A DNA stretch of 64,000 bases from Streptomyces echinatus (lineage in GTDB: Bacteria; Actinomycetota; Actinomycetes; Streptomycetales; Streptomycetaceae), in contig NZ_JACHJK010000005.1 in assembly GCF_014203595.1 (NCBI RefSeq), positions 154,105-218,104 on the forward strand, given 5' to 3'. A model generated the notes under the pieces. It was given only the letters and a program-made list of their open reading frames with translations, searched no databases and was not told the DNA's origin. Positions 16,860 through 24,487 of the stretch are shown in pieces; positions within the stretch are counted from its first letter, which is position 1, and every line of letters starts with the position of its first letter. The translations under genes and the position numbers were made by a program.

Positions 16860-17130
16860 TGCGGCGTGCCCGGTTCGTTACGCCACGCGGCCCCGGGGAC
16901 GGCCCCGGGGGCGGTTCCGCGGGCGGCTCGGGGGGCGGTTCCGGGGCGGCTCGGCGGGCGGCTCGGGAGGGCGGTTCCGGGGCGGCTCGGCGGGCGGTTC
17001 GCGGGGCGGTTCCGGGGCGGCTTGGGGGGCTTCGGGGGCGAGGACACCGTGCCCGGATCGTTACGCCACGCGTGCCCGGGGGCGGGGTGCCGTGCCGGGT
17101 TCGCTGTGTCGCGGGTGCCCGGGGGCGGGT
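16860..17130. repeat. GC-rich degenerate repeats in a 327-bp gene-free gap
   Basis: Between 16816 and 17142 no gene is supported. The core (16905-17035) is built from variants of ggcggttccggggcggctcg. It is flanked by near copies of cggttcgttacgccacgcg at about 16870 and 17053, with a weaker one at about 17096. The composition looks like slippage expansion. Such an array between two minus-strand genes would probably impede transcription. Confidence 0.8.
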
Positions 17131-17142
17131 GCCGGGTCCGGT

Positions 17143-18543
17143 CTACGCCACCCTGGGCCGTGGCCGGCCGCCGTGCCGGGCCGAGGCGAGCAGCCCCTTC
17201 AGCGTGGTCAGCCAGCCGGCGGCCACGAACGCGGCGCCGACCAACAGCCCCACCGTGCCGTTGAGCGGCATCACGATGCCCACCGCGCCGCCGAACACCC
17301 ACGCCATCTGCAGCAGCGTCTCCGAGCGGGCGAACGCCGAGGTGCGCACCTGCTCCGGCACGTCCCGCTGGATCAGCGCGTCCAGCGCCAGCTTGGCCAG
17401 CGCCTGCGCGAACCCGGCCACCGCCGCCACACAGGCCACCAGGAACGTCCCGAAGAACACCCCGGCGACGACCGAGACACCGAGCACCACCGCGACGACG
17501 GTCACGATGATGATCTCCGGAGCGCGTGACCTGAGCCAGGCGCCCACGGCCGTCCCGAGGGCGTTGCCCACCCCGGCCGCGACGCCCACTATCCCCAGCG
17601 ACACCGCCGCGCTCTGCCCGGTCAGCGGATGCTCGCGCAGCAGGAAGGCGAGGAAGAAGATCAGGAAGCCGGACAGGCAGCGCAGGGCCGCGTTGGCGCC
17701 CAGCGCGTGCGTGACCGCGGGCCCGACCGTCCGCAGCCCCGGCCGCCTGGCCCGCTTGCGGCACGGCCCGTGCAGATGCTGCTCGTCGGCCGCGAGCAGC
17801 GCCACGTCCTCGCCCTTGGCCGAGTCCACCACGGGCGGCAGGGAGAACGACAGAAACGTACCTGCAGAGAAGATCACGAAGGCGCCGTAGAGCGGCCACG
17901 GGTCACCGAGCGCGTGCAGACCCGCCGCGATCGGCGCGGCGGCACCCGTGGCCAGCAGCCCCGCCAGGGTCACCCGGGAATTGGCCTTCACGAGCGAGAA
18001 CCGCGGCGGCAGCAGCCGCGGCACGACGGCACTGCGGACCACGCCGTACGCCTTGGAGGCCACCAGCACGCCCAGCGCCGCCGGATACAGCTCCAGGCTG
18101 CCGCTCGCCACCGCCCCCGAGATCACCAGCGCGAGCAGCGCCCGCGCCAGCATCGACCCGGCCATCGCGGCCCGCCGCCCGTGCGGCAGCCGGTCCAGCA
18201 GCGGGCCGATGACCGGAGCGAGGACCGTGAACGGTGCCATCGTGATGGCGAGATAGAGCGCGACCCGCCCCCGCGCCTCGTCCGTGGGCACCGAGAAGAA
18301 CACCGTCGAGGCCAGCGCCACCGTCACCATGACGTCCCCGGCGCCGTTCACCGCGTGCAGCTCGATCAGCTTGCCCAGACCCGACTCGCCCGCGCCGTGC
18401 GCGTGCGTCGCCTTGCGGATGCCGCGTGCCGTGCCCGTGACAGGAAAGTGCAGGGCACGGCCCATCGCGCGGACGGCACCACCCACCCGGCCCGAACCGC
18501 CGCCCTGATCACTCGCCTTGTCCGCGGCTGTCACGACGTTCAT
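17143..18543 (-). CDS. Major facilitator superfamily transporter-like protein
   Basis: The 466-residue membrane protein has a cytosolic N-terminus of about 60 residues (rich in Gly/Arg/His), then about 12 hydrophobic helices arranged as two halves around a hydrophilic central loop (SAKGEDVALLAADEQHLHG and a Lys/Arg patch). The loop LLDRLPHGRRAAMAG between helices 2 and 3 is the MFS motif A position. The substrate is unknown. The ATG at 18543 is used. The gene diverges from the DUF3027 gene across 299 bp. Confidence 0.8.
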   Translation of the reverse strand: MNVVTAADKASDQGGGSGRVGGAVRAMGRALHFPVTGTARGIRKATHAHGAGESGLGKLIELHAVNGAGDVMVTVALASTVFFSVPTDEARGRVALYLAITMAPFTVLAPVIGPLLDRLPHGRRAAMAGSMLARALLALVISGAVASGSLELYPAALGVLVASKAYGVVRSAVVPRLLPPRFSLVKANSRVTLAGLLATGAAAPIAAGLHALGDPWPLYGAFVIFSAGTFLSFSLPPVVDSAKGEDVALLAADEQHLHGPCRKRARRPGLRTVGPAVTHALGANAALRCLSGFLIFFLAFLLREHPLTGQSAAVSLGIVGVAAGVGNALGTAVGAWLRSRAPEIIIVTVVAVVLGVSVVAGVFFGTFLVACVAAVAGFAQALAKLALDALIQRDVPEQVRTSAFARSETLLQMAWVFGGAVGIVMPLNGTVGLLVGAAFVAAGWLTTLKGLLASARHGGRPRPRVA

Positions 18544-18842
18544 AGTGCCCCGAGATGCGGCCCGATAGTGCGGTACGGCACGGATGGCGGCGCACGACCG
18601 CGCACAGCCCCGCACGACGGTGCCCTCGGCTTCCGGCTGGCCGGCACAGGTGGGCGGGTGGGAATATCCAAGAATCCCGTCCGGTGTAGCGTGCCTATCT
18701 CAGCCATAACGCAGAATGGATGGCAGAGGTGCGCCCAGGCGCGCGGATGCAGACGTCGATGCGGTCCCCAGGTCCGCTCCGTCGGCGAAACCGCCGGAGG
18801 CAGCCGCACTCGACGAGACGGCGTAGGAGAGAAGCGATACCT

Positions 18843-19766
18843 GTGAGCGCGACAACGCGAAGCCGCACCCCCGACCGCCTGTGCGCCGAGGCCGTCGACC
18901 TCGCCCGTGCCGCCGCCGAGGAGGCCGCCGCCCCCGGCGTGGTCGGTGAGCACACCGGCCTGGTGTCGGAGGGCGACCGCGTTGTCACCCACTTCTTCGA
19001 GTGCAAAGAGCTGGGCTACCGGGGCTGGCGCTGGGCCGCGACCGTGGCCCGCGCCTCCCGCGCCAAGGTGGTGACCCTGGACGAGGTCGTCCTCCTTCCC
19101 GGCCCCGACGCCCTCCTCGCCCCCGAGTGGGTCCCCTGGAGCGAGCGCCTGCGCCCCGGCGACCTCGGCCCCGGCGACCTGCTCCCCACCGACCAGGACG
19201 ACCTGCGCCTGGAGCCCGGCTACACGCCCGAGGAGGAGCCGCCGGCGAACTCCCTGGTCTCCGAGGAGCTGCGGGAACTGGCCGAGGCCGAGGACGCCGA
19301 CGTCACCGCCGGCGCCCCCGCCGCCCAGCCGACGGTCCCCACCCGGGGCTCGATCGCCTCGGTGGCCGAGGAACTCGGCATGCGGCGCGCGCGTGTCCTG
19401 TCCCGTTACGGGCTGCACATCGCCGCCGACCGCTGGGAGGACGCCTACGGCCCGAAGACCCCGATGGCCCAGGCGGCCCCCGCGACCTGCCAGACCTGCG
19501 GCTTCCTGACGCCCATCGGCGGCTCCCTCGGCCAGGCCTTCGGCGTCTGCGCCAACGAGTTCTCCCCGGCGGACGGCCGCGTGGTCTCCCTCGCCTACGG
19601 CTGCGGAGCCCACTCGGAGGCGGCGGTCATGCCCAAGCCCCCGCAGCCGGCCGCGCCGGTCGTCGACGAGACCCGGGTCGACCCCTTCCCGCTCCGCCCG
19701 GTCCGCGACTCCGGCTCCGTCCCGGACATGGGCGACGAGGAGACGGCGGAACTCGGCCACTCCTGA
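18843..19766 (+). CDS. DUF3027 protein, probable zinc-binding
   Basis: The 307-residue protein matches DUF3027, a conserved actinobacterial family of unknown function. The N-terminal half contains GLVSEGDRVVTHFFECKELGYRGWRW and a pronounced acidic middle; residues 170-200 look like a helix-turn-helix-type helical set (ASVAEELGMRRARVLSRYG); Cys216, Cys219, Cys236 and Cys254 with His257 (CQTCG ... CANEF ... CGAHSE) form a likely zinc site. GTG start with aggag about 13 nt upstream. The last 172 bp overlap, antisense, the reading frame at 19595. Confidence 0.85.
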   Translation: MSATTRSRTPDRLCAEAVDLARAAAEEAAAPGVVGEHTGLVSEGDRVVTHFFECKELGYRGWRWAATVARASRAKVVTLDEVVLLPGPDALLAPEWVPWSERLRPGDLGPGDLLPTDQDDLRLEPGYTPEEEPPANSLVSEELRELAEAEDADVTAGAPAAQPTVPTRGSIASVAEELGMRRARVLSRYGLHIAADRWEDAYGPKTPMAQAAPATCQTCGFLTPIGGSLGQAFGVCANEFSPADGRVVSLAYGCGAHSEAAVMPKPPQPAAPVVDETRVDPFPLRPVRDSGSVPDMGDEETAELGHS

Positions 19767-20311
19767 GGGGCGGCCGGGAGCTGGGACCGGAACCGGGGGC
19801 CGGCCCCTGGGGCTGCGGCTTGGGCTGGGGCTGCGGCTGGCGCTGCCGCCGGGCTGTGGCCTGAGCCGTTCCGCACTCCGGCCGGCCCGATCTCCCCTTC
19901 GGCCGGCCCGACCCGCACCTCGGCCCACACCGTCTTGCGCGGCGACAGGCCGGGCGCCGTGCCCCACCGTTCGGCCAGCGCCGCCACGAGCAGCAGCCCC
20001 CGCCCGCCGTCGGCGTCCGGCGGCGGAGCGGACACCGGGCACGGCAGCCGGTCACCGCGCGTGTCGGTCACCTCGATACGGAGGGTGTCACCGACGACGT
20101 AGAGCGTCAGCCTGAAGTCCCGGCCGGCCACGCGGCCGTGCGTGGCGGCGTTGGCGGCGAGTTCCCCGACGATCAGTTCCGCCGGGTCCAACGGCAGTCC
20201 CCAGGCGCGCAGTTGTTCTCCGGCCAGCTGTCGCGCGAGCCGGGCGCCGCGTGGTGTGGGGGACAGCTGCGCCGTGAAGTTCGGGATGGGGGTGGAGATT
20301 TCCTGGTTCAC
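19595..20311 (-). CDS. GHKL ATP-binding regulatory protein (RsbW-like) with Ala/Pro tail
   Basis: Residues 1-140 form a histidine-kinase-like ATPase fold of the anti-sigma/RsbW type: the N box ELAANAATHG at 50-59, DTRG at 83-86 and GGRGLLLV at 102-109. Streptomyces carry many such proteins next to XRE and DUF397 genes, as here. The last 95 residues are unlike the family: an Ala/Pro/Gln repeat (about 154-170) and a Ser/Thr-rich end, coded by DNA that is antisense to the 3' end of the DUF3027 gene. The GTG at 20311 is the chosen start. The tail may be a lost stop codon rather than a domain. Confidence 0.8.
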   Translation of the reverse strand: MNQEISTPIPNFTAQLSPTPRGARLARQLAGEQLRAWGLPLDPAELIVGELAANAATHGRVAGRDFRLTLYVVGDTLRIEVTDTRGDRLPCPVSAPPPDADGGRGLLLVAALAERWGTAPGLSPRKTVWAEVRVGPAEGEIGPAGVRNGSGHSPAAAPAAAPAQAAAPGAGPRFRSQLPAAPQEWPSSAVSSSPMSGTEPESRTGRSGKGSTRVSSTTGAAGCGGLGMTAASEWAPQP

Positions 20312-20425
20312 ATCACTCAGAGTGGCCGTGCCTGCTACCTGTGAACAGTGACGATGCGGTTGCGTACGGTCACTGTCCGGGGGTTGTCCGGTGGTGTCCG
20401 GGCTGTCGAGAAGGGGTGCGGTGGC

Positions 20426-21271
20426 GTGAGCGAGGAAGGGGAGCCGGGGTGGGAGGTCGACCCGGACGACGAGTGGGGGCTCGCCGTCATCGCCACGGTC
20501 GGGCGTCAGCTGAGGCTGCGCCGGGAAGCGGTGGGGATGCGGGCGGCCGACTTCGGCAAGGCCGTCGGGTACGGCGAGGACATGGTCTACAAGGTCGAGT
20601 CCGGGAAGCGGATCCCCAGGCCGGAGTACCTCGACAAGGCCGACAAGGTTCTGGACGCGCGCGGGCTGCTGGCCGCGATGAAGGAGGATGTGGAGAAGGT
20701 CCGGTATCCGAAGAAGGTGCGGGCTTTGGCCGAGATGGAGGCCAAGGCGGTCGAGATCGCCCTTTACGATCCGCTGAACATCCACGGGCTGCTGCAGACG
20801 CCCGAGTACGCACAGGCGCTGTTCACTATGCGGCGCCCCGCCATCACGCAGGACGACATCGAGCGAGCGGTGAAGGCGCGGACGTCCCGGAAGTCGGTGT
20901 TCGCGCGTGATCCGGCACCGGAACTCAGCTTCGTCCTGGAGGAGTGGGTGCTTCGCCGCCCTTTGGATGGGCGGTCCTTGCTACGGCAGCAGCTGCAACA
21001 CGCTCTTGAAATAGGCCAGCTGCGGAACGTCGAAATCCAGGTGATGCCGATGGATCGCCCGGAGCATGCTGGAACGGAAGGCGGCATCGAGGTGCTGAAG
21101 TTCGAGGACGGCTCGGCGGTCGGGCGCTCCCCAGGAGTGGCCAACGGCCGTCCCGTTTCCGAGCCCAGGCATCTCCGAATCCTCGAACTGAGGTATGGCA
21201 TCATCCGGGCGCAGGCGCTCTCCCCACGGGAGTCGCTCGCCTTCATTGAACAACTGCTGGGAGAGACATGA
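20426..21271 (+). CDS. XRE-family regulator with DUF5753 domain (WhiJ type)
   Basis: The 281-residue protein has an N-terminal helix-turn-helix (about 20-75; QLRLRREAVGMRAADFGKAV ending VYKVESGKRIP) and a C-terminal DUF5753 domain starting about residue 110 (LYDPLNIHGLLQTPEYAQAL). This pair marks the WhiJ/AbaA-like regulators of Streptomyces development and antibiotic control. The GTG at 20426 has aagggg 9 nt upstream and gives the usual length; a GTG at 20348 adds 26 unlikely residues. It is divergent from the ATPase gene and overlaps the DUF397 gene by 4 nt (ATGA). Confidence 0.88.
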   Translation: MSEEGEPGWEVDPDDEWGLAVIATVGRQLRLRREAVGMRAADFGKAVGYGEDMVYKVESGKRIPRPEYLDKADKVLDARGLLAAMKEDVEKVRYPKKVRALAEMEAKAVEIALYDPLNIHGLLQTPEYAQALFTMRRPAITQDDIERAVKARTSRKSVFARDPAPELSFVLEEWVLRRPLDGRSLLRQQLQHALEIGQLRNVEIQVMPMDRPEHAGTEGGIEVLKFEDGSAVGRSPGVANGRPVSEPRHLRILELRYGIIRAQALSPRESLAFIEQLLGET

Positions 21272-21507
21272 TCCTCTGGTTCAAGAGCAGCTACAGCAGT
21301 AGTGCAGACCCCGACTCCTGCGTCGAAGTGGGCCTGGACTGGTTCAAGAGCAGCTACAGCGACGGTCCCGAAGGCGACTCCTGCATAGAAGTAGCCCCCA
21401 CCCCCTCCACCATTCACATCCGGGACTCCAAGCAGACCGGCGGAGATGTCCTCACCGTCGCGCCCGTCAGCTGGGTCGACTTCGTTTCGTACGCTGCCCG
21501 GCGCTGA
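21268..21507 (+). CDS. DUF397 protein with duplicated first motif
   Basis: The 79-residue protein is of the DUF397 family, small partners of WhiJ-type XRE regulators. The opening motif occurs twice: WFKSSYSSSADPDSCVEV (about 4-21) and WFKSSYSDGPEGDSCIEV (about 25-42), followed by the usual IHIRDSKQ end. A 22-bp stretch at 21276-21297 is repeated exactly at 21339-21360, a 63-bp in-frame shift, so the duplication is recent. It is translationally coupled to the XRE gene by the ATGA overlap. Confidence 0.88.
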   Translation: MILWFKSSYSSSADPDSCVEVGLDWFKSSYSDGPEGDSCIEVAPTPSTIHIRDSKQTGGDVLTVAPVSWVDFVSYAARR

Positions 21508-21536
21508 CAGGGTCGGCTGCGGGTTTGGTGCTGATT

Positions 21537-21616
21537 GGCAGATTCGTTCCGTCCGCTGGTGGCGCTGCTGGCCTGGTTGCTGGGGAATGAGTGGGGCTGT
21601 TTGGAACGAATCTGCC
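21537..21616. repeat. Perfect 14-bp inverted repeat with 52-bp spacer
   Basis: The arm ggcagattcgttcc (21537-21550) is the exact reverse complement of ggaacgaatctgcc (21603-21616). The element lies between the DUF397 gene and the 3' end of the convergent PhoD-like gene. No target-site duplication flanks it, so it is more likely a long-stem terminator or regulator site than a mobile element. Confidence 0.85.
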
Positions 21617-21645
21617 TATCGCTCGCTCCTGTGCGTCGGCGACGG

Positions 21646-23271
21646 CTATTCGGGGGTCAAGTGGGCTTCGTGGACGGTGTGCAGGGTGTCGTTCGCTGTG
21701 GTGCGTTCCAGGCGTAGGTGGGCGGAACGGGCCCGCAGGGTCAGGGTCATGAGCTGGTTGCCGAACCAGGGGCCGCCCCGTTTGCGCCATTTCACCGGTG
21801 GGCGGGCGCAGCGGCCATGGCGGGCGAGGAGGCGGCCCAGGAGGCGGGCCGGGGCGCTCCAGCCGATGCGGAAGCCGAGCCGCAGGGTGAGGGGGACGGA
21901 GTTGTGCACGGGTGAGCAGGTGAGCTGCATGACGGGGACGGAGGGGCCGCCGGAGGGCCAGGACGCCTCGGCCAGGTAGCCGTGGTGGACGTCTCCGGAG
22001 AGCACCCACACGCCGGCCGGGCCGTTGGGTGCGGAGCCGGTCTCGGCGATGAGCGCGGCGAGGGCGGCGAAGGAGCGCGGGAAGGCCGCCCAGTGCTCCA
22101 GGTCGGCCCCGCGGCGCAGGCGCTCGCCGAGGCGGGCCCAGCGGGCGCCGCGTTCCCCGGCGCACAGGGCCGCGTCCCAGGCTTCGGTGTGGTGCACCAG
22201 GTGGGGCAGCAGCCAGGGGAGGGAGGTGCCTATCAGGAGGTGGTCGTAGGAGCCGTCGGCCGGGACCTGGTCGCGCAGCCAGGCGGCCTCGCCCGGGTCG
22301 AGCATGGCGCGGTGGTCCTCTTCGAGGACGCGTGCGGCTCTGGAGTCCACCATCACCAGCCGGACGCGGCCGAAGTCGCGGCGGTAGCTGAAGCGGACCG
22401 AGGCGAGATCGGTGTCGGCCCGTTCGGCGAGGGCGCGCAATGCGTTCGTGCCGTCCGGGGTGGCGTGTACGGCTGCCCAGGTGGGGTCGTGCGCCAGTTC
22501 GGCGGGGGAGAGGTTACCGACGTGCTGGTGGACCCAGTAGGACATCAGGCCGGCCAGCAGCCGCTGCTGCCACCAGTCGGTGGCGCGCATGTCGGCGAGC
22601 CAGGCGGCTGAGGTGTTCCAGTCGTCCACGATGTCGTGGTCGTCGAAGATCATGAAGCTGGGCACGGTGGACAGCAGCCAGCGGATCTCGGGGTCGAGCC
22701 AGGATTCGTAGTAGAGGTGGCAGTACTCCTCGTAGTCGGTGACCTGGCCGCCGGGCGGCACGTCGAGGTCGCGGCGGCCGGCCAGCCAGCGGCGGGTCTC
22801 CTCGGAGGTCTCGTCCGCGTAGACCTGGTCGCCCAGCAGGAGCAGGACGTCGGGTGGTGTCGCGTCGGGGTCGGACGCCAGGCGGCGGGCGAGGGTGTCG
22901 AGGGCGTCGGGGCCGACCGGGTCCTTGCCGTCGGCCGGGGGCGCGGCCCAGCGGCACGATCCGAAGGTGACCCGGACGGCGTCGCCGGCGGCGGAGGACC
23001 GGATGACGGAGGGCGGGAAGCGGGAGTCGGGCAGGGGCCAGACCGGGGTGTCGTCCAGGTGGACCTCGTACGACGGTGCGGTGCCGGGCTGCAGGCCGGT
23101 CACCGTGATCAGCGCGTAGTGGTGCCCGGCCACCTGGAAGGTGGGGGCCGTGCCGCTCGCGCCGTCCGAGCAGCGCACCTCCGCCGTGCAGGGCCGGCTC
23201 GTCTCGACCCACACGGTCGCGCACGAGCCGTCGGTGTACCTCAGCAGCGGTCCCAGACGCAGTTCGGCCAT
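21646..23271 (-). CDS. PhoD-like metallophosphatase (alkaline phosphatase D family)
   Basis: The 541-residue protein carries an N-terminal fibronectin-like domain (about 1-90; LGPLLRYTDGSCATVWVET) and the PhoD metallophosphatase domain with VLLLLGDQVYADETSE, FMIFDDHDIVDDWN and VLSGDVHHGYLAE as metal-binding motifs. Classical PhoD is exported by Tat, but no twin-arginine signal is present here, so the protein may act in the cytoplasm. No GTTCACC-type PHO box was seen upstream; instead two 16-bp direct repeats lie just before the start. Confidence 0.9.
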   Translation of the reverse strand: MAELRLGPLLRYTDGSCATVWVETSRPCTAEVRCSDGASGTAPTFQVAGHHYALITVTGLQPGTAPSYEVHLDDTPVWPLPDSRFPPSVIRSSAAGDAVRVTFGSCRWAAPPADGKDPVGPDALDTLARRLASDPDATPPDVLLLLGDQVYADETSEETRRWLAGRRDLDVPPGGQVTDYEEYCHLYYESWLDPEIRWLLSTVPSFMIFDDHDIVDDWNTSAAWLADMRATDWWQQRLLAGLMSYWVHQHVGNLSPAELAHDPTWAAVHATPDGTNALRALAERADTDLASVRFSYRRDFGRVRLVMVDSRAARVLEEDHRAMLDPGEAAWLRDQVPADGSYDHLLIGTSLPWLLPHLVHHTEAWDAALCAGERGARWARLGERLRRGADLEHWAAFPRSFAALAALIAETGSAPNGPAGVWVLSGDVHHGYLAEASWPSGGPSVPVMQLTCSPVHNSVPLTLRLGFRIGWSAPARLLGRLLARHGRCARPPVKWRKRGGPWFGNQLMTLTLRARSAHLRLERTTANDTLHTVHEAHLTPE

Positions 23272-23286
23272 GTGAGCGTCTTCCTG

Positions 23287-23318
23287 TCTCGTGGCGTACG
23301 GATCTCGTGGCGTACGGA
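23287..23318. repeat. Two perfect tandem 16-bp repeats before the PhoD-like gene
   Basis: The unit tctcgtggcgtacgga occurs twice without a gap. It lies 16 bp upstream of the minus-strand start at 23271, close to its ribosome binding site, and on the other side of the gap from the YihY gene. It could be a regulator site or a slippage product. Confidence 0.85.
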
Positions 23319-23444
23319 AAGGAACGGCCGTGGAGACGGTACAGGGGGGCGGGGGTGGCGGCCGATGGTGCGGCGGGTACCGCGTCCGGGTGCGGGCAGG
23401 TGGAAGGAGATCGGGCGGCCGGGGGACGAGGGGAGAGGCGGGCT

Positions 23445-24407
23445 ATGGGGACGGTGGTGCGCGTTCCGCAGACGCGGGACATGATCGGGGACGAGCTCTC
23501 CGGGGACGAGGCCTTCGCCGCGCTGCGCCGCTACGGGGGTGTGCGGCTGCTGTTCGACGCCTTCTCCCGGTTCCGCTACGCCGACGGCTTCACCAACGCC
23601 CGTGCCCTCGCCTTCCAGATCGTGCTGGGCATGGTGCCGTTCACCATCGCGCTCGTCGGTCTCGCCACGGCCGCGCACACGGAGAGCGTGGGGCGCGTCA
23701 TCGAGCTGACGCTCGGCCGGATCGTGCCGGGTGACGGGTCGGACGTGATCGAGGACGCCCTGCGCGGCACCCGCCGCACCGCCGGGTCCGGCACCTGGAG
23801 CACGGTCGCGCTCTGCCTGGGGCTGGTCTTCTCCGTCCTCAACCTGGCGTCGGCCCTGGGCCAGGTCGAACGGGGCGCCAACCGCATCTACGGCATCGAA
23901 CGGGACCGGCCCTTCCCCCGGAAGTACGGCCGGGCCGTGCTTCTCGCCTTCGCCGCCGGCGTCCCGATGGTGCTGGGTTTCCTGGTCCTCGTCGCGGGCG
24001 AGGCCGTCGGCGCCGCGACCACCGAGGCCCTGGACCGGCCCGGGCCCCCGGCGTGGTGGGGGGTGCTGGACATCCCCGTGGGCACGGCCCTCGCCTGGGT
24101 GGCCTCCGCCGTCGTCTTCCGCTGGTCGCCGCGCCGCAGACAGCCCGGGTACACCTGGCTGGCGTTCGGCTCCGCCGTCCACCTGGTGCTGTGGGTGTCC
24201 GCCACCTGGCTGCTGGCGCTCTACGTCTCCCGCAGCGGTGCGTTCGGGGCCGTGTACGGGCCGCTCACGGCCTTCGTGGCCCTGCTGCTGTGGGCCAACC
24301 TGACGGGTGTCGCCCTGTTCCTGGGCATCGCGTTCGCCGCGCAGCTGGAGGCGGCCCGCGCGGGCCTGGGACAGGCCGTGCGGCCGGACCCCGGCCCGGG
24401 CGCCTGA
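23445..24407 (+). CDS. YihY/BrkB-family inner membrane protein
   Basis: The 320-residue protein has six hydrophobic segments in the YihY layout, with the family loops TNARALAFQIVLGMVPFTIA, NLASALGQVERGANRIYGI and GAVYGPLTAFVALLLWANLTG. The family was once called ribonuclease BN in error; its members are membrane proteins of unclear, possibly transport or cell-envelope, function. The ATG at 23445 lies after gggagaggcggg. It is followed, 80 bp later, by the sacsin-like gene. Confidence 0.85.
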   Translation: MGTVVRVPQTRDMIGDELSGDEAFAALRRYGGVRLLFDAFSRFRYADGFTNARALAFQIVLGMVPFTIALVGLATAAHTESVGRVIELTLGRIVPGDGSDVIEDALRGTRRTAGSGTWSTVALCLGLVFSVLNLASALGQVERGANRIYGIERDRPFPRKYGRAVLLAFAAGVPMVLGFLVLVAGEAVGAATTEALDRPGPPAWWGVLDIPVGTALAWVASAVVFRWSPRRRQPGYTWLAFGSAVHLVLWVSATWLLALYVSRSGAFGAVYGPLTAFVALLLWANLTGVALFLGIAFAAQLEAARAGLGQAVRPDPGPGA

Positions 24408-24487
24408 CCCCGGCCGCGGTACGACCACGTCCCCTTCGGCCTCCGGCCCGCCCGCGCTGTACCTTCGTCCTCACGCGGAGGAGGAGA

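Noticed and set aside
16860..17130. Glycine-rich repeat protein on the plus strand
   Set aside because: The frames give only Gly/Arg/Ser repeats with no start context; the region is degenerate GC repeat DNA.
21537..21616. Insertion sequence or MITE
   Set aside because: No target-site duplication and no transposase; kept only as an inverted repeat.
23272..23330. PHO box for the PhoD-like gene
   Set aside because: No gttcacc-type direct repeats are found; the repeat present has a different sequence.
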